DNA of 64,000 nt from UMGS1590 sp900552455 (GCA_963931105.1 OZ007004.1:1674001-1738000); one strand, 5' to 3'. Positions 6,176-13,898 are shown, counted from the stretch's first letter. Notes: a model not told the origin generated them from the letters alone. Translations and numbers: made by a program.

Positions 6176-8023
6176 ATGGCACTGCCTTTTGAAAATAACA
6201 CCGATCGCGCCATCAAAAAACTCGCCTGCGCGAGTTTGCGAAGTGAAGGACGGCGAAATTTGCTCGCTGGTTTGATCGTTTTTGGCGCAGCTTTTTTGTT
6301 GAGTTTTGCAGCCATTCTGGCTGTGAATGCGGCGTTGGCGCTGGAAGTGTCCGAGGGCGTGACGAGTGATCGCGAGCTTGTGACGGTGCTTTTCGGCGTG
6401 GCGCTGGTGGTGCTGCTGGCTGCGGGGCTTGCGATCCGCAACATCATGTATCTCTCAGTGCTCGGGCGCACGCGGGAATTTGCGCAGTTGCGTACCCTTG
6501 GTGCGACGAACCGACAAATACGATGCATCGTTAGCGCCGAGCGCAGGCGCATGACGCGCAGCTGGCTGGCGACTGGTGTGCTCGCAGGATTTTTTGGAAA
6601 CGTCCTGTTGCCGCTGGAATTTTTCTGGGTGCAGAGCGCGAGTATGGCAGTAGCTGCGGCAGCTTTTACTTGGTTCGTTGTTTATCTTTCGTTCCGCGCA
6701 CCGGCCAAACAGGCTGCACGCGTGTCGCCGATGGATGGTTTGCGACAGACGGCGATGCTGGGTATTGGTCAACCCAGGAGAAAAGGCCGTTTTGTGCGCT
6801 CGACGTCTCGGCCCATTGCGCATCACAGCGCGCATTTGTCGCCAGGCGCGATTGGCCGCCGGTGGCTTTCCAGCGATCAGAAAAAAACTGTGCTCACGCT
6901 GGCGTCGCTTATTTTTAGCGGTGCGCTGCTTTTTGTCCTCTTCACAGTGATGGCGGCGATCGACATTGATACACTGGCTCGTCAGCCGTATTATGAAGAC
7001 AGCAGCCTCTACATCAAGATCAATTCGACAGCTGACGAAGATTCGACCTATCGCATTATGCGCACTGCGCCTTTCAGCGACGCGCTGCGCGAAGAGATCC
7101 TGGCGATCCCCGGTGTTGAGCGCATTGTGCCGCTGGCGATGCTCGATATCACGCTGCCGGATGTGGGTTTTGAGGGCGCCATCCAGAGTGTGATGCCGCG
7201 CACGTTAGCACCGCGATTGGTCGAGGGAGTGCTGGCGGGGAAAGCGACGGAAGAGGACATTCTTCCTGTGACGATCAATCGCGCCTCGCTGTATTACCAG
7301 GAGGCCGGACTTGATTTGTCTGTCGGTGATCAGATCACCGCTTCTGTCGACACCGGTGCTGGGGAGAAAACGCTGCAATTGGAAGCCATCGGCATCCTGG
7401 AAAACAAGGACGATGGCGTCGTTTTCTACACCGACACCGAAAACTTGCAGGCACTGGCGGCGATGGATTGTACCCTCGCCTGGTACATTGTGGCAACACC
7501 GGAAAGCGTAGAGGACGTTACACAAGCGGTGCAGCGGCTTGTGACTGCTGACGAGCGGGTGTATGTGGGGAATTTGGCGGATGACATCGCGTCTTACGAA
7601 GCGTACTTTGCCAACGCGCGTTTAGCAGTGAGTGTGTTGGCAGTGCTCATTCTCGTATTTGCATTTCTCAATCTGCTCAACACCTGCATTGTGAACAGCG
7701 TCATACGTCAGCGCGAATTTGCGCTGCTGGCAGCTGTTGGTATGACGCGGCAGCAATTGGTGCAGGCGCAGCGCGTGGAAAATGCCGTCTATTTCGGTGC
7801 AAGTTTTTTCGGCAGCTGGTTGATCGGTGGCGCGCTGGGCTGGGCGATCTGTCATTGGCTTTCTGATATTCCGGGACTTGGCTATATCCATTATCAGTTT
7901 CCAATCGCTTTTCTTTTTTGCTATGCGTTTTTTGTGGCTGTCAGTGCGTTCGCTGTACAACATTGGCAGACGCATCGGCTTGCAGAAAAAAGTATTGTTG
8001 AGCAATTGTGCGAGATCGCGTGA
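6176..8023 (+). CDS. FtsX-family ABC permease, first half shortened
   Basis: This 615-residue permease partners the upstream ATPase, starting 4 bases after its stop; the ATG at 6176 fits better than the upstream in-frame start inside the ATPase gene. It has TM1 at about 30-52 and TM2 at about 68-92, separated by only about 16 residues. The TM2-TM3 cytoplasmic segment contains the coupling-type motif REFAQLRTLGATNRQI, and two more helices follow. The second half is normal: TM at about 235-260, a roughly 220-residue extracytoplasmic domain, then three helices with a similar REFALLAAVGMTRQQL motif. The first extracytoplasmic domain of MacB-like 8-helix permeases is missing. Confidence 0.8.
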   Translation: MALPFENNTDRAIKKLACASLRSEGRRNLLAGLIVFGAAFLLSFAAILAVNAALALEVSEGVTSDRELVTVLFGVALVVLLAAGLAIRNIMYLSVLGRTREFAQLRTLGATNRQIRCIVSAERRRMTRSWLATGVLAGFFGNVLLPLEFFWVQSASMAVAAAAFTWFVVYLSFRAPAKQAARVSPMDGLRQTAMLGIGQPRRKGRFVRSTSRPIAHHSAHLSPGAIGRRWLSSDQKKTVLTLASLIFSGALLFVLFTVMAAIDIDTLARQPYYEDSSLYIKINSTADEDSTYRIMRTAPFSDALREEILAIPGVERIVPLAMLDITLPDVGFEGAIQSVMPRTLAPRLVEGVLAGKATEEDILPVTINRASLYYQEAGLDLSVGDQITASVDTGAGEKTLQLEAIGILENKDDGVVFYTDTENLQALAAMDCTLAWYIVATPESVEDVTQAVQRLVTADERVYVGNLADDIASYEAYFANARLAVSVLAVLILVFAFLNLLNTCIVNSVIRQREFALLAAVGMTRQQLVQAQRVENAVYFGASFFGSWLIGGALGWAICHWLSDIPGLGYIHYQFPIAFLFCYAFFVAVSAFAVQHWQTHRLAEKSIVEQLCEIA

Positions 8024-8138
8024 GGATGTAGCGGAGTCTGTCGCTGCAGAAAATGGCCGTGGAATTTTTCGTCCTGTTGTTTTTGTCGCAGGTGTGGTAT
8101 GATGGAGAAAACCTTTAACGAGAAAGGAGCACACAGCC

Positions 8139-8402
8139 ATGAGCGATCTGCAGAAAATCCCTGGCGTCGGGCCAAATATCGCCGCCGATCTGGAGGCCAT
8201 CGGCATCCATTCTGTGGACGATCTGCGCGGAAAAGATCCAGAGGCGCTGTACGCGCAGGACTGTCTGCAGAAAGGCTTCATTGAAGACAAATGCCAGCTC
8301 TACGTCTTTCGCTGCGCCGTGTATTTTGCAGAGACAGACAATCCCGAGCCTGAGAAACTAAAATGGTGGTATTGGAAAGATAAGCGTTATCCAGAAAAAT
8401 AG
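8139..8402 (+). CDS. Cdd1-like helix-hairpin-helix protein
   Basis: This 87-residue protein has an N-terminal helix-hairpin-helix (LQKIPGVGPNIAADLEAIGI), then KDPEALYAQDCLQKG and a C-terminal KLKWWYWKDK segment, matching the small Cdd1/'pathogenicity locus' family. The HhH suggests nucleic-acid binding; the cellular role is unknown. It has a strong AAAGGAG site and runs directly into the zinc-ribbon gene 12 bases downstream, so the two form a small operon. Confidence 0.85.
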   Translation: MSDLQKIPGVGPNIAADLEAIGIHSVDDLRGKDPEALYAQDCLQKGFIEDKCQLYVFRCAVYFAETDNPEPEKLKWWYWKDKRYPEK

Positions 8403-8414
8403 GAGGAGAGCACC

Positions 8415-8612
8415 ATGAGAAAATGTTTGCGCTGCGGTCAAGAAATGAAAGAAGGCTGCGACATCAAGATCGAAGGCGGCGGCAATGGCATCGTCCTATC
8501 CGCAGACGCCGCCAAGCTATTCGGCGGACGCATCGGCAAGCCAAACGTCGCCATCTGTCCCGCCTGCGGCGAAGTGTCCATCTATCTTGACGATATCGAA
8601 AAGCTGAAATAA
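8415..8612 (+). CDS. Small zinc-ribbon protein
   Basis: This 65-residue protein has two CxxC knuckles (CLRCG at 4-8 and CPACG at about 49-53) spaced for one structural zinc. The central glycine-rich segment and the C-terminal helix fit the short zinc-ribbon nucleic-acid-binding proteins common in Firmicutes. No specific function can be given. It shares an operon with the Cdd1-like gene and is closed by the terminator at 8615-8646. Confidence 0.75.
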   Translation: MRKCLRCGQEMKEGCDIKIEGGGNGIVLSADAAKLFGGRIGKPNVAICPACGEVSIYLDDIEKLK

Positions 8613-8614
8613 TC

Positions 8615-8646
8615 AGAAAAGCCGGGTGAAAGCGCCCGGCTTTTCT
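8615..8646 (+). terminator. Terminator after the zinc-ribbon gene
   Basis: The stem AGAAAAGCCGGG / CCCGGCTTTTCT has a loop of 8 bases. An extended -10 box (TGC TATAAT, 8646-8654) for the next gene follows immediately. Confidence 0.8.
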
Positions 8647-8689
8647 GCTATAATAAACCTCCATCAAAAATCAGAACGGAGGCAGAAAT

Positions 8690-9349
8690 ATGTTGGACAT
8701 CAATGCATGGATGGAGGATTTTCAGCGCGCCCTCGCCCAGACATTTCCCGGGCGTCTGTGGTTCGTTGGGCTGCAGGGCAGCCGCGCGCGGGGAGAAGCG
8801 ACCGCAGAGAGCGACATCGACGTCGTTGTCGTGCTGGATGCCCTCGCCGCAGAGGACATCCGCCGCTACAGCGCCATGCTGGACACACTCCCAGAGCGAC
8901 ACCTCATCTGCGGCTTTCTCTCCGGACGCGACGAACTCCTGCATTGGGCCGCCAGCGATCTCTTTCAATTTTGCCACGACACACGCCCCTACCTCGGCAG
9001 CCTCGACGACGTCCTCGCCCTCGTGAGCGAAAACGACGTGCGCCAGGCCGTGCATCTCGCAGCCTGCAACATCTACCACGCCTGCGTGCACAACATCGTG
9101 CATGAAAAAAGCCCGGCAATCCTCGCCGAGCTCTACAAAGCAGCCAGCTTCAGCGTGCAGGCCATCTGCTACCTCCAGACAGGGCGCTACGTTCGTGAAC
9201 ACGCCGCCCTCGTCGAGATCGCCGCGCCAGAAGAGCGCACCATCCTCACAACCCGCCAGGCCCTGAAGCGCGGCGACAGCGTCGACTTCGCCGAAGCATC
9301 CGACGCCCTCTTCCGCTGGGCACAAGCATGGATCCTCGCGCAGCGATAA
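8690..9349 (+). CDS. Nucleotidyltransferase-fold protein with helical C-terminus
   Basis: This 219-residue protein has the pol-beta-type nucleotidyltransferase signature GSRARGE (30-36) followed by DID (42-44), whose Asp pair would bind the catalytic metals. The remaining roughly 120 residues are helical and resemble the substrate-binding or HEPN-like halves of small aminoglycoside- or MNT-type nucleotidyltransferases. No separate HEPN partner gene is adjacent, so a MNT/HEPN toxin-antitoxin pair is not supported. The substrate is unknown. The start follows GGAGGCAGAAAT. Confidence 0.8.
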   Translation: MLDINAWMEDFQRALAQTFPGRLWFVGLQGSRARGEATAESDIDVVVVLDALAAEDIRRYSAMLDTLPERHLICGFLSGRDELLHWAASDLFQFCHDTRPYLGSLDDVLALVSENDVRQAVHLAACNIYHACVHNIVHEKSPAILAELYKAASFSVQAICYLQTGRYVREHAALVEIAAPEERTILTTRQALKRGDSVDFAEASDALFRWAQAWILAQR

Positions 9350-9383
9350 GAAATATCCGTCAGCATTGGCTGGCGGATATTTC
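9350..9383. terminator. Terminator hairpin, copy 1 of a repeated element
   Basis: A 15-bp stem (GAAATATCCGTCAGC / GCTGGCGGATATTTC) has an ATTG loop. The core from ATCCG to CGGAT is identical to the hairpin at 10034-10065. Confidence 0.8.
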
Positions 9384-9384
9384 C

Positions 9385-9414
9385 TTTACAGCCGGTTATG
9401 ACATATCGTATAAT
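9385..9414 (+). promoter_or_regulatory. Promoter of the PBECR-like nuclease gene
   Basis: TTTACA (9385-9390) and TATAAT (9409-9414) are separated by 18 bases, 34 bp before the start codon. Confidence 0.65.
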
Positions 9415-9447
9415 GGGCAAAGAATAAATCGAGGAAGGTGCAGATAT

Positions 9448-9840
9448 ATGCAGACAATAGGGTATATTGATGTTGAAAAATATCAGTGCATTTCAAAGCA
9501 TATCTGCACAAATGAAGTGATCATTACGCCTGAACGTGTTCGACATATTAAAGAGCGGCGGGGAGAAGATTTCTATGAACAGTATGCTGAATATTTCTCG
9601 TTTGTTCTTTCTGATCCGGATTATATTTTTAAAGATAAACACGAGAATACAGCGATCGCCTGTAAGCGTATTGGAGAAGGAGACGATGCGTTACATTTGG
9701 TTGTTCGGCTTGTAGTTGTTGATGATCCTGTGGGATTTAAGAATTCTGTGCTTACAGCGATAAAAGAAAATAAGAAGAGGTTTGCACAGAGGCTGAGAAA
9801 TAATGTTCCAGTTTACAAAAAAATTGACATCGATGAATAG
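9448..9840 (+). CDS. PBECR-like (RelE/barnase-EndoU-type) nuclease domain protein
   Basis: This 130-residue protein contains a pattern seen in the phage-associated barnase/EndoU/colicin E5-D/RelE-like nuclease domains: VIITPERVRHIKERRGEDFYEQY, a short helix pair, then DPDYIFKDK and a beta sheet ending VVRLVVV, and a basic tail. Such domains are RNases in toxins and phage proteins. Catalytic residues cannot be assigned with certainty; the His/Arg/Lys-rich first helix is the candidate. The ATG at 9448 follows GAGGAAGG. Codon use is clearly more AT-rich than in neighbours, suggesting transfer. A structured RNA with its own promoter starts just after the stop. No protein antitoxin gene is adjacent. 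Confidence 0.6.
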   Translation: MQTIGYIDVEKYQCISKHICTNEVIITPERVRHIKERRGEDFYEQYAEYFSFVLSDPDYIFKDKHENTAIACKRIGEGDDALHLVVRLVVVDDPVGFKNSVLTAIKENKKRFAQRLRNNVPVYKKIDIDE

Positions 9841-9852
9841 AATTGGTACACT
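9824..9852 (+). promoter_or_regulatory. Strong promoter of the small structured RNA
   Basis: A consensus -35 TTGACA (9824-9829), located inside the last codons of the nuclease gene, is 17 bases from TACACT (9847-9852). Transcription would start near 9859. Confidence 0.75.
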
Positions 9853-9858
9853 ATAGAT

Positions 9859-10006
9859 AAGAAAAGATTGGCTTTTGAGGTAGTAGATTTCGTAGCGACT
9901 ACACGCCGATGGTATGACAGAAGTTTTGCTTCGAGAGATGCGGGAGGATGCTACGCCCGCCAAAAGCCAACGCTTGCAGGGATCATGGAAACATGGTCCC
10001 TTTTTT
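9859..10006 (+). ncRNA. Compact structured RNA (about 148 nt), family unknown
   Basis: The RNA begins after the promoter at 9824-9852 and ends at a terminator. A perfect 10-bp closing stem pairs 9868-9877 with 9961-9970 (TTGGCTTTTG / CAAAAGCCAA). Inside are hairpins GTAGT/ACTAC (9880-9884 with 9898-9902), GAAG/CTTC (9920-9923 with 9929-9932) and GCGGG/CCCGC (9940-9944 with 9956-9960). The loops of the first and third are complementary (GTAGC 9892-9896, GCTAC 9950-9954), so a kissing-loop contact is possible. No ORF follows on this strand. It does not match 6S, SRP, tmRNA, RNase P or a riboswitch known to me. Confidence 0.5.
9979..10006 (+). terminator. Terminator of the small structured RNA
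   Basis: The 9-bp stem GGGATCATG / CATGGTCCC with a GAAA loop is followed by six T. Confidence 0.9.
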
Positions 10007-10033
10007 GCACGCTATGTTGATTTCTGAGCAAAC

Positions 10034-10065
10034 AAAAATCCGTCAGCATTGGCTGGCGGATTTTT
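10034..10065. terminator. Terminator hairpin, copy 2; ends the kinase operon
   Basis: The stem AAAAATCCGTCAGC / GCTGGCGGATTTTT with an ATTG loop is flanked by A and T runs and works on both strands. Its core equals the hairpin at 9350-9383. Confidence 0.85.
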
Positions 10066-10068
10066 GCG

Positions 10069-11385
10069 TTAGCGGGGGATTTGCAGAATGAAACGTGCGC
10101 CCCCCAGGGGGCCCTCTCTGCCCGCTTCGCGGTCATTCACCTTGCCGCCCTGGAGCGCTGGTTCGTAAGCGACGCTGGCGCCGAGCGCGTTGGCGAGGGC
10201 CTGAGCGATGGAGAGGCCGAGGCCGCTGTGCTTTTTGCTGCTGTGGGCATGGTCGGCGCGATAAAATCGCTCGAAAAGATGGGGGGCGTCTTCGGAAGAA
10301 ACACCGGGGCCGTCGTCGCTGATGCGCAGAAGAAGGGCATTGGCTGTGCATTTTGTGTCGATGCAGATGTGCGTGCCGGCGGGCGTATGGCTCTGGGCGT
10401 TGTCGAGAAAAATGGCGAGGATCTGGCGCAGCGCGGCGGCGTCGCTGGCGATGGTGGGTAGTGGCGATTCTGGCAGATCCAGCCTGAGCGGATGATCGCT
10501 GCGCGCGCAGAGAGGCTGGTAGGTGTCGTAAAGATCGATGAGCAGGCTGTCGACATCGACGGTCTGTTTGGCGATCTGGCGACCGCCGGTGTCGATGGAC
10601 GTGAGCAACAGAAGATCGTCGCCCAGTCTGGCGAGGCGGGCGCACTCCCTGTCGATGAGGGCGAGATGCTGTTTGGCTGGCTGGGAGAGGCTTTCCTCAG
10701 AAAGACACTCGGCGTTTGCCATGATCACGGCCAGCGGCGATTTGAGCTCGTGGGCGGCGGTGGCGACAAATTCTTTTTGACGACGCTGCATGGCTTCTGC
10801 TGGCGCAAAAGCGCGGCGCAGGAGCAGATGCGTTGTGCACACGATCAGCACCAGCGCGGCACACCAGCAGAGGAGCGCGCGTGGAAGTGCTGGCGCGATC
10901 AGCGACCAGATGGCGGGCGCTTCCTGCGCGAGCAGAAGGGAATACTGCGCGCCGTCGCCAGAGATGATGGTCGCTTGCGCGAGCTCATAGCGCTGGCCGT
11001 TTTGTGTGATACTGACAATGCCGCTCTGGGTGCTCGCTGGCTGGCCATCTGTGAGCGGTGTCGTGCCGATGCTTTGTGCGGCGTCATGCGCGAGCGCTGG
11101 CATATCGATGGTGCTGCTTTCGTAAAGGATCGTGCCGTCGTCTGTGGTAAGCAGGCAGGCGACGTTCATTTCGCGCGCGTAAGCGGCGAGCAATTGCGGG
11201 GCGTCGTCGATGTTTTTTTCGAGCTGGCTGGTGAGCAGAAAGCTCATGCGCTGGAGATAGGTCACCTTGGCTTCGCGCTGCACGGCGACGCTGCTCTGGA
11301 GAGAAACGACGAGGAGCAGCGTCACAGAGAGCATCAGCACACAGCTGGCAACGCATAAAAGTCGGCGGCGGAGGGTGTCAAGCAT
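10069..11385 (-). CDS. Sensor histidine kinase
   Basis: This 438-residue membrane kinase has an N-terminal TM helix (about 8-30), a roughly 130-residue extracytoplasmic sensor region, and a second TM (about 168-190). The HisKA box FVATAAHELKSPLAV carries the phospho-His, and the ATPase has N (FLDNAQSHT), G1 (ISDDGPGV), F (LFERFYR) and G2 (HSGLGLSIA) boxes. It starts 8 bases before the regulator stop (ATGCTTGA overlap), and phosphorylates that regulator. The divergent exporter operon is the likely target. Near the C-terminus, between LQGG and ARF, there is an extra stretch of about 15 residues (KVNDREAGREGPLGG) not expected in kinases of this type. Confidence 0.93.
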   Translation of the reverse strand: MLDTLRRRLLCVASCVLMLSVTLLLVVSLQSSVAVQREAKVTYLQRMSFLLTSQLEKNIDDAPQLLAAYAREMNVACLLTTDDGTILYESSTIDMPALAHDAAQSIGTTPLTDGQPASTQSGIVSITQNGQRYELAQATIISGDGAQYSLLLAQEAPAIWSLIAPALPRALLCWCAALVLIVCTTHLLLRRAFAPAEAMQRRQKEFVATAAHELKSPLAVIMANAECLSEESLSQPAKQHLALIDRECARLARLGDDLLLLTSIDTGGRQIAKQTVDVDSLLIDLYDTYQPLCARSDHPLRLDLPESPLPTIASDAAALRQILAIFLDNAQSHTPAGTHICIDTKCTANALLLRISDDGPGVSSEDAPHLFERFYRADHAHSSKKHSGLGLSIAQALANALGASVAYEPALQGGKVNDREAGREGPLGGARFILQIPR

Positions 11386-12070
11386 GATGCGGCACCTCCA
11401 ACAGATAGCCGCTGCCATAGACGGTGGTGATGACGCAGCAGCTCCCGAGCGCGCGCAGGCGTTTGCGCAGAAAGGAGATGTAGTTGTCGAGATTGCCGCT
11501 TTCCACAGCGGTGTCGCTGCCCCAGACGCGCAAGAGCAGCCGTTCTTTTGCCTGCAGGGTTTCGGGATGCTGCATCAGCGTCGCCAGAAGCGCGGCTTCT
11601 TTAGCGGTGAGCTGGAGACTTTCGGCGCCGCAGGAGAGCGTGCGCGCTGCTTCGTCGAGGGTGAGATCGCCGTACTGCAGCAGCTGTTGTTCGTGAAATG
11701 TCTGCGGGCGACGTGTCAACGCGCGCACCCGCGCCGATAATTCGCGCAGGTGAAAGGGCTTGACAAGATAATCGTCGGCGCCGCCGTCCAATCCCTCGAC
11801 GCGATCGTCCAGTCCGCCCAGCGCGGTGATCACGAGCACCGGCAGCTGGATGCCCTTGCGCCGCATGGCGCGCACGATCGAAAGCCCGTCGATCACCGGC
11901 AGCATGCGGTCGATGATCGCGAGATCGTAGCCGTAATCAGGATTCAGCGCGTAGAGCATGCCGGTTTCGCCGTCGCTGCAGAGATCGACGCTGTAATGTT
12001 CTTTTTCAAGCGCGCTGGCGATCAGCTGCGCCAGGTCCGGATCGTCTTCGATGAGCAGAAGCTTGAGCAT
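11378..12070 (-). CDS. OmpR-family response regulator
   Basis: This 230-residue regulator has a receiver domain (EDD at 7-9, phosphoacceptor in AIIDRML, Lys in YLVKPF) and a C-terminal winged helix. The winged helix ends in the LRKRLRALG...VYGSGYLLE pattern; the usual RGxGY is VYGSGY here. The ATG at 12070 is chosen because GGAGGG lies 7 bases upstream; the ATG two codons earlier is too close. It is the first gene of the kinase operon and faces the lipoprotein/permease operon. The shared intergenic region holds 11-bp-spaced direct repeats that are its probable binding site, so it likely controls both directions. Confidence 0.95.
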   Translation of the reverse strand: MLKLLLIEDDPDLAQLIASALEKEHYSVDLCSDGETGMLYALNPDYGYDLAIIDRMLPVIDGLSIVRAMRRKGIQLPVLVITALGGLDDRVEGLDGGADDYLVKPFHLRELSARVRALTRRPQTFHEQQLLQYGDLTLDEAARTLSCGAESLQLTAKEAALLATLMQHPETLQAKERLLLRVWGSDTAVESGNLDNYISFLRKRLRALGSCCVITTVYGSGYLLEVPHHA

Positions 12071-12095
12071 GATCATCCCTCCAATTTCTTCTATA

Positions 12096-12139
12096 AGTAT
12101 AGCAGAGTGATCCTCTAAAAGTTCTCTAAAAAATTGACA
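12096..12139. promoter_or_regulatory. Divergent regulatory region with OmpR-type direct repeats
   Basis: CTCTAAAA occurs at 12113-12120 and again at 12124-12131, an exact 11-bp period. A TTGACA (12134-12139) facing the exporter operon follows 2 bases later, and an extended -10 (TGC TATACT, 12096-12101 on the - strand) for the regulator gene lies on the other side. No clear -10 follows the TTGACA at 17 bases, consistent with an activator-dependent promoter. Confidence 0.55.
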
Positions 12140-12219
12140 GCAGCAATGTGATCCTGTGAGGATTTTTCGAGAGGTGGCGCAGTATGATTGAGCCACAATC
12201 TCAGAAAGGAGGGATCACG

Positions 12220-12696
12220 ATGATCCACAGATTTCTACGAAAAATACTCGCCGCAGGATGCTGCATGCTTCTGCTTGCCGGTTGCGTCACAGGCGCAGCA
12301 GAAAATGCGCCGCAAGCGATCACCAGCGAAAGCGAGGGCGACCGCCTCATCGACAGCGCCGATCTGATCGGGAGCGTCACCAGCGTGGAGGCGGACGGAT
12401 TTGCGCTGCAGCCGACGGAAACAGACGGCGACATCGCGATGCAGGCAGCGGAGGACAACGACGCTGCTGGCGCTGGTACGCGTGTGCAGCTTGGCGAAGA
12501 TGGCAGTGTCGAGAGGGCAGTCATTGATGTTGCAAGTGGCGCTGTGACGACGACTGCAGCAGCGGCAGCGGATGTGCAGCGCGGGGCTTATGTCGCTGTT
12601 TTCGGCGACACGCAAGCGGATGGCAGCATCCTGGCGATGCGCGTGGTGATCGTGCAGTATGCGCAGGCGACAGGCGAGGGAGGTGGAGAGGAATGA
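12220..12696 (+). CDS. Secreted lipoprotein of the exporter operon
   Basis: This 158-residue protein has a signal peptide (basic MIHRFLRK, hydrophobic CCMLLLAG) and a lipobox LLAGC with Cys at about residue 20, so it should be lipid-anchored outside the membrane. The mature part is acidic and Ala/Gly-rich, with two repeats of a short beta pattern (VTSVEADGFALQ, VQLGEDGSVERAVID). No known domain is recognised. It is the first gene of the + operon and overlaps the first permease by ATGA, suggesting an accessory role in sensing or export. The ATG at 12220 follows AAAGGAGG. Confidence 0.8.
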   Translation: MIHRFLRKILAAGCCMLLLAGCVTGAAENAPQAITSESEGDRLIDSADLIGSVTSVEADGFALQPTETDGDIAMQAAEDNDAAGAGTRVQLGEDGSVERAVIDVASGAVTTTAAAAADVQRGAYVAVFGDTQADGSILAMRVVIVQYAQATGEGGGEE

Positions 12697-13898
12697 AAAC
12701 AGCCCAGCGCGCCTGGCGTTGTCTGGCGCGGAATCCTGGCAAAACACTGCTGCTCGCGTTGGTGCTTTTCGTAGCCAGCGCGCTTTATCTGGGAACGACG
12801 GTGATCCTCGACGCTGCAACGCAGGCGCAGGAAACCCTTGCCGCAAAGACGCAGGCGAAGATCATCTGCGAAGCGACAGACGCGGCGCAGCCCCTTGCAG
12901 CCACAGATGTCGATCGTGTCGCAGCGTGTGCAGGCGTTGCGCGTGTAAACCGGCAGCTGCAGGCGACAGTGACGCTGAAATATGGCACACCAGTAACGCG
13001 CAGCGATTCGACAACGCGCGCAAACAGCCAGCTCTCGCTCATCGGTCTGGACGATCTCGCAGGCGATGGTCCTTTTGCTGATGGCAGCTACCATCTCCAG
13101 AAAGGGCAGAGCGACGTTGGAAAGAACGGCGTGATCGTCAACGCTGTGTTGGCGGCGCAGAACGACTGGCAGATTGGCGACGCGATCACCATCGAGGCTG
13201 CGGGAAAAACGCTGCAGCTTTCGATCTGCGGCATTTTCAGCGCAGGCAACGAAGAAAAGCAGAGCGCGAACACCCTTGCCCTGGGGCGCATCGAGAACCA
13301 GCTTTACGCGAGCGCAGAGCAGGTGGCAACGCTCGGCGATGCAGCGACGCTTGTGCGGCTTTACGCAGTCAGCGACGCGCCCTGGCGGCTGGATGCGCTC
13401 GCTGACGAGCTGCAGCAGCTTTTTGGCAAGCGTGCCGAGATCACCACAGCGGCTACGCTTTATGAGCAGACAGCTGCTCCGCTGGCGCAGCTGTCCCTGG
13501 TCGTGAAGTTGCTGCGCACAGTCGCAGTCGTGGCAGCTGCGTTCGTTACGGCGCTGCTTCTGACCATGTGGCTGCGCACGCGGCGGCGCGAGATGGCGAT
13601 CCTGCTCAGCCTTGGCGCGCAGAAAAGGACGCTCTTTGCGCAGGTGCTGCTGGAGGTGGATGCGGTTTTTGCAGTGTCTGCCTGTACAGCGCTGGCTGTT
13701 GTCTGGATGGTGGCGCAGATGTGGCGCGCGTCGCTGGCGCAGCAATTCGGCAGTGCGCTCAGCTTGCAGCTGCATTTCGACACGATCGCTGGATTTATTC
13801 TCGCTGGCAGCGCGCTGCTCGCTGTTTGCATGGCGCTGGCGATGCTGCCGATCCTGCGCAAGCATCCACGCAGCCTGTTATCAGAAATGGAGGAATGA
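12693..13898 (+). CDS. MacB/FtsX-type ABC permease, first subunit
   Basis: This 401-residue permease has the 4-TM FtsX layout: TM1 at about 16-36, an extracytoplasmic domain of about 220 residues, then three helices near 270-295, 318-340 and 355-380. The conserved RTRRREMAILLSLGAQKRTLFAQ segment sits after TM2 and contacts the ATPase. It overlaps the lipoprotein gene by four bases and is followed 3 bases later by a second permease. Both probably pair with the ATPase at 15347. Such exporters move peptides, antibiotics or lipoproteins; the substrate here is unknown. Confidence 0.9.
   Translation: MKTAQRAWRCLARNPGKTLLLALVLFVASALYLGTTVILDAATQAQETLAAKTQAKIICEATDAAQPLAATDVDRVAACAGVARVNRQLQATVTLKYGTPVTRSDSTTRANSQLSLIGLDDLAGDGPFADGSYHLQKGQSDVGKNGVIVNAVLAAQNDWQIGDAITIEAAGKTLQLSICGIFSAGNEEKQSANTLALGRIENQLYASAEQVATLGDAATLVRLYAVSDAPWRLDALADELQQLFGKRAEITTAATLYEQTAAPLAQLSLVVKLLRTVAVVAAAFVTALLLTMWLRTRRREMAILLSLGAQKRTLFAQVLLEVDAVFAVSACTALAVVWMVAQMWRASLAQQFGSALSLQLHFDTIAGFILAGSALLAVCMALAMLPILRKHPRSLLSEMEE

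Noticed and set aside
8690..9349. A MNT/HEPN toxin-antitoxin pair
   Set aside because: Only the nucleotidyltransferase-like gene is present; no neighbouring HEPN gene with its RX4-6H motif was found.
9859..10006. The structured RNA as 6S RNA, SRP RNA or a riboswitch
   Set aside because: The length, the lack of the SRP GGAAG/AGCAG loop and of the 6S open bubble, and the absence of a downstream gene on the same strand argue against each.
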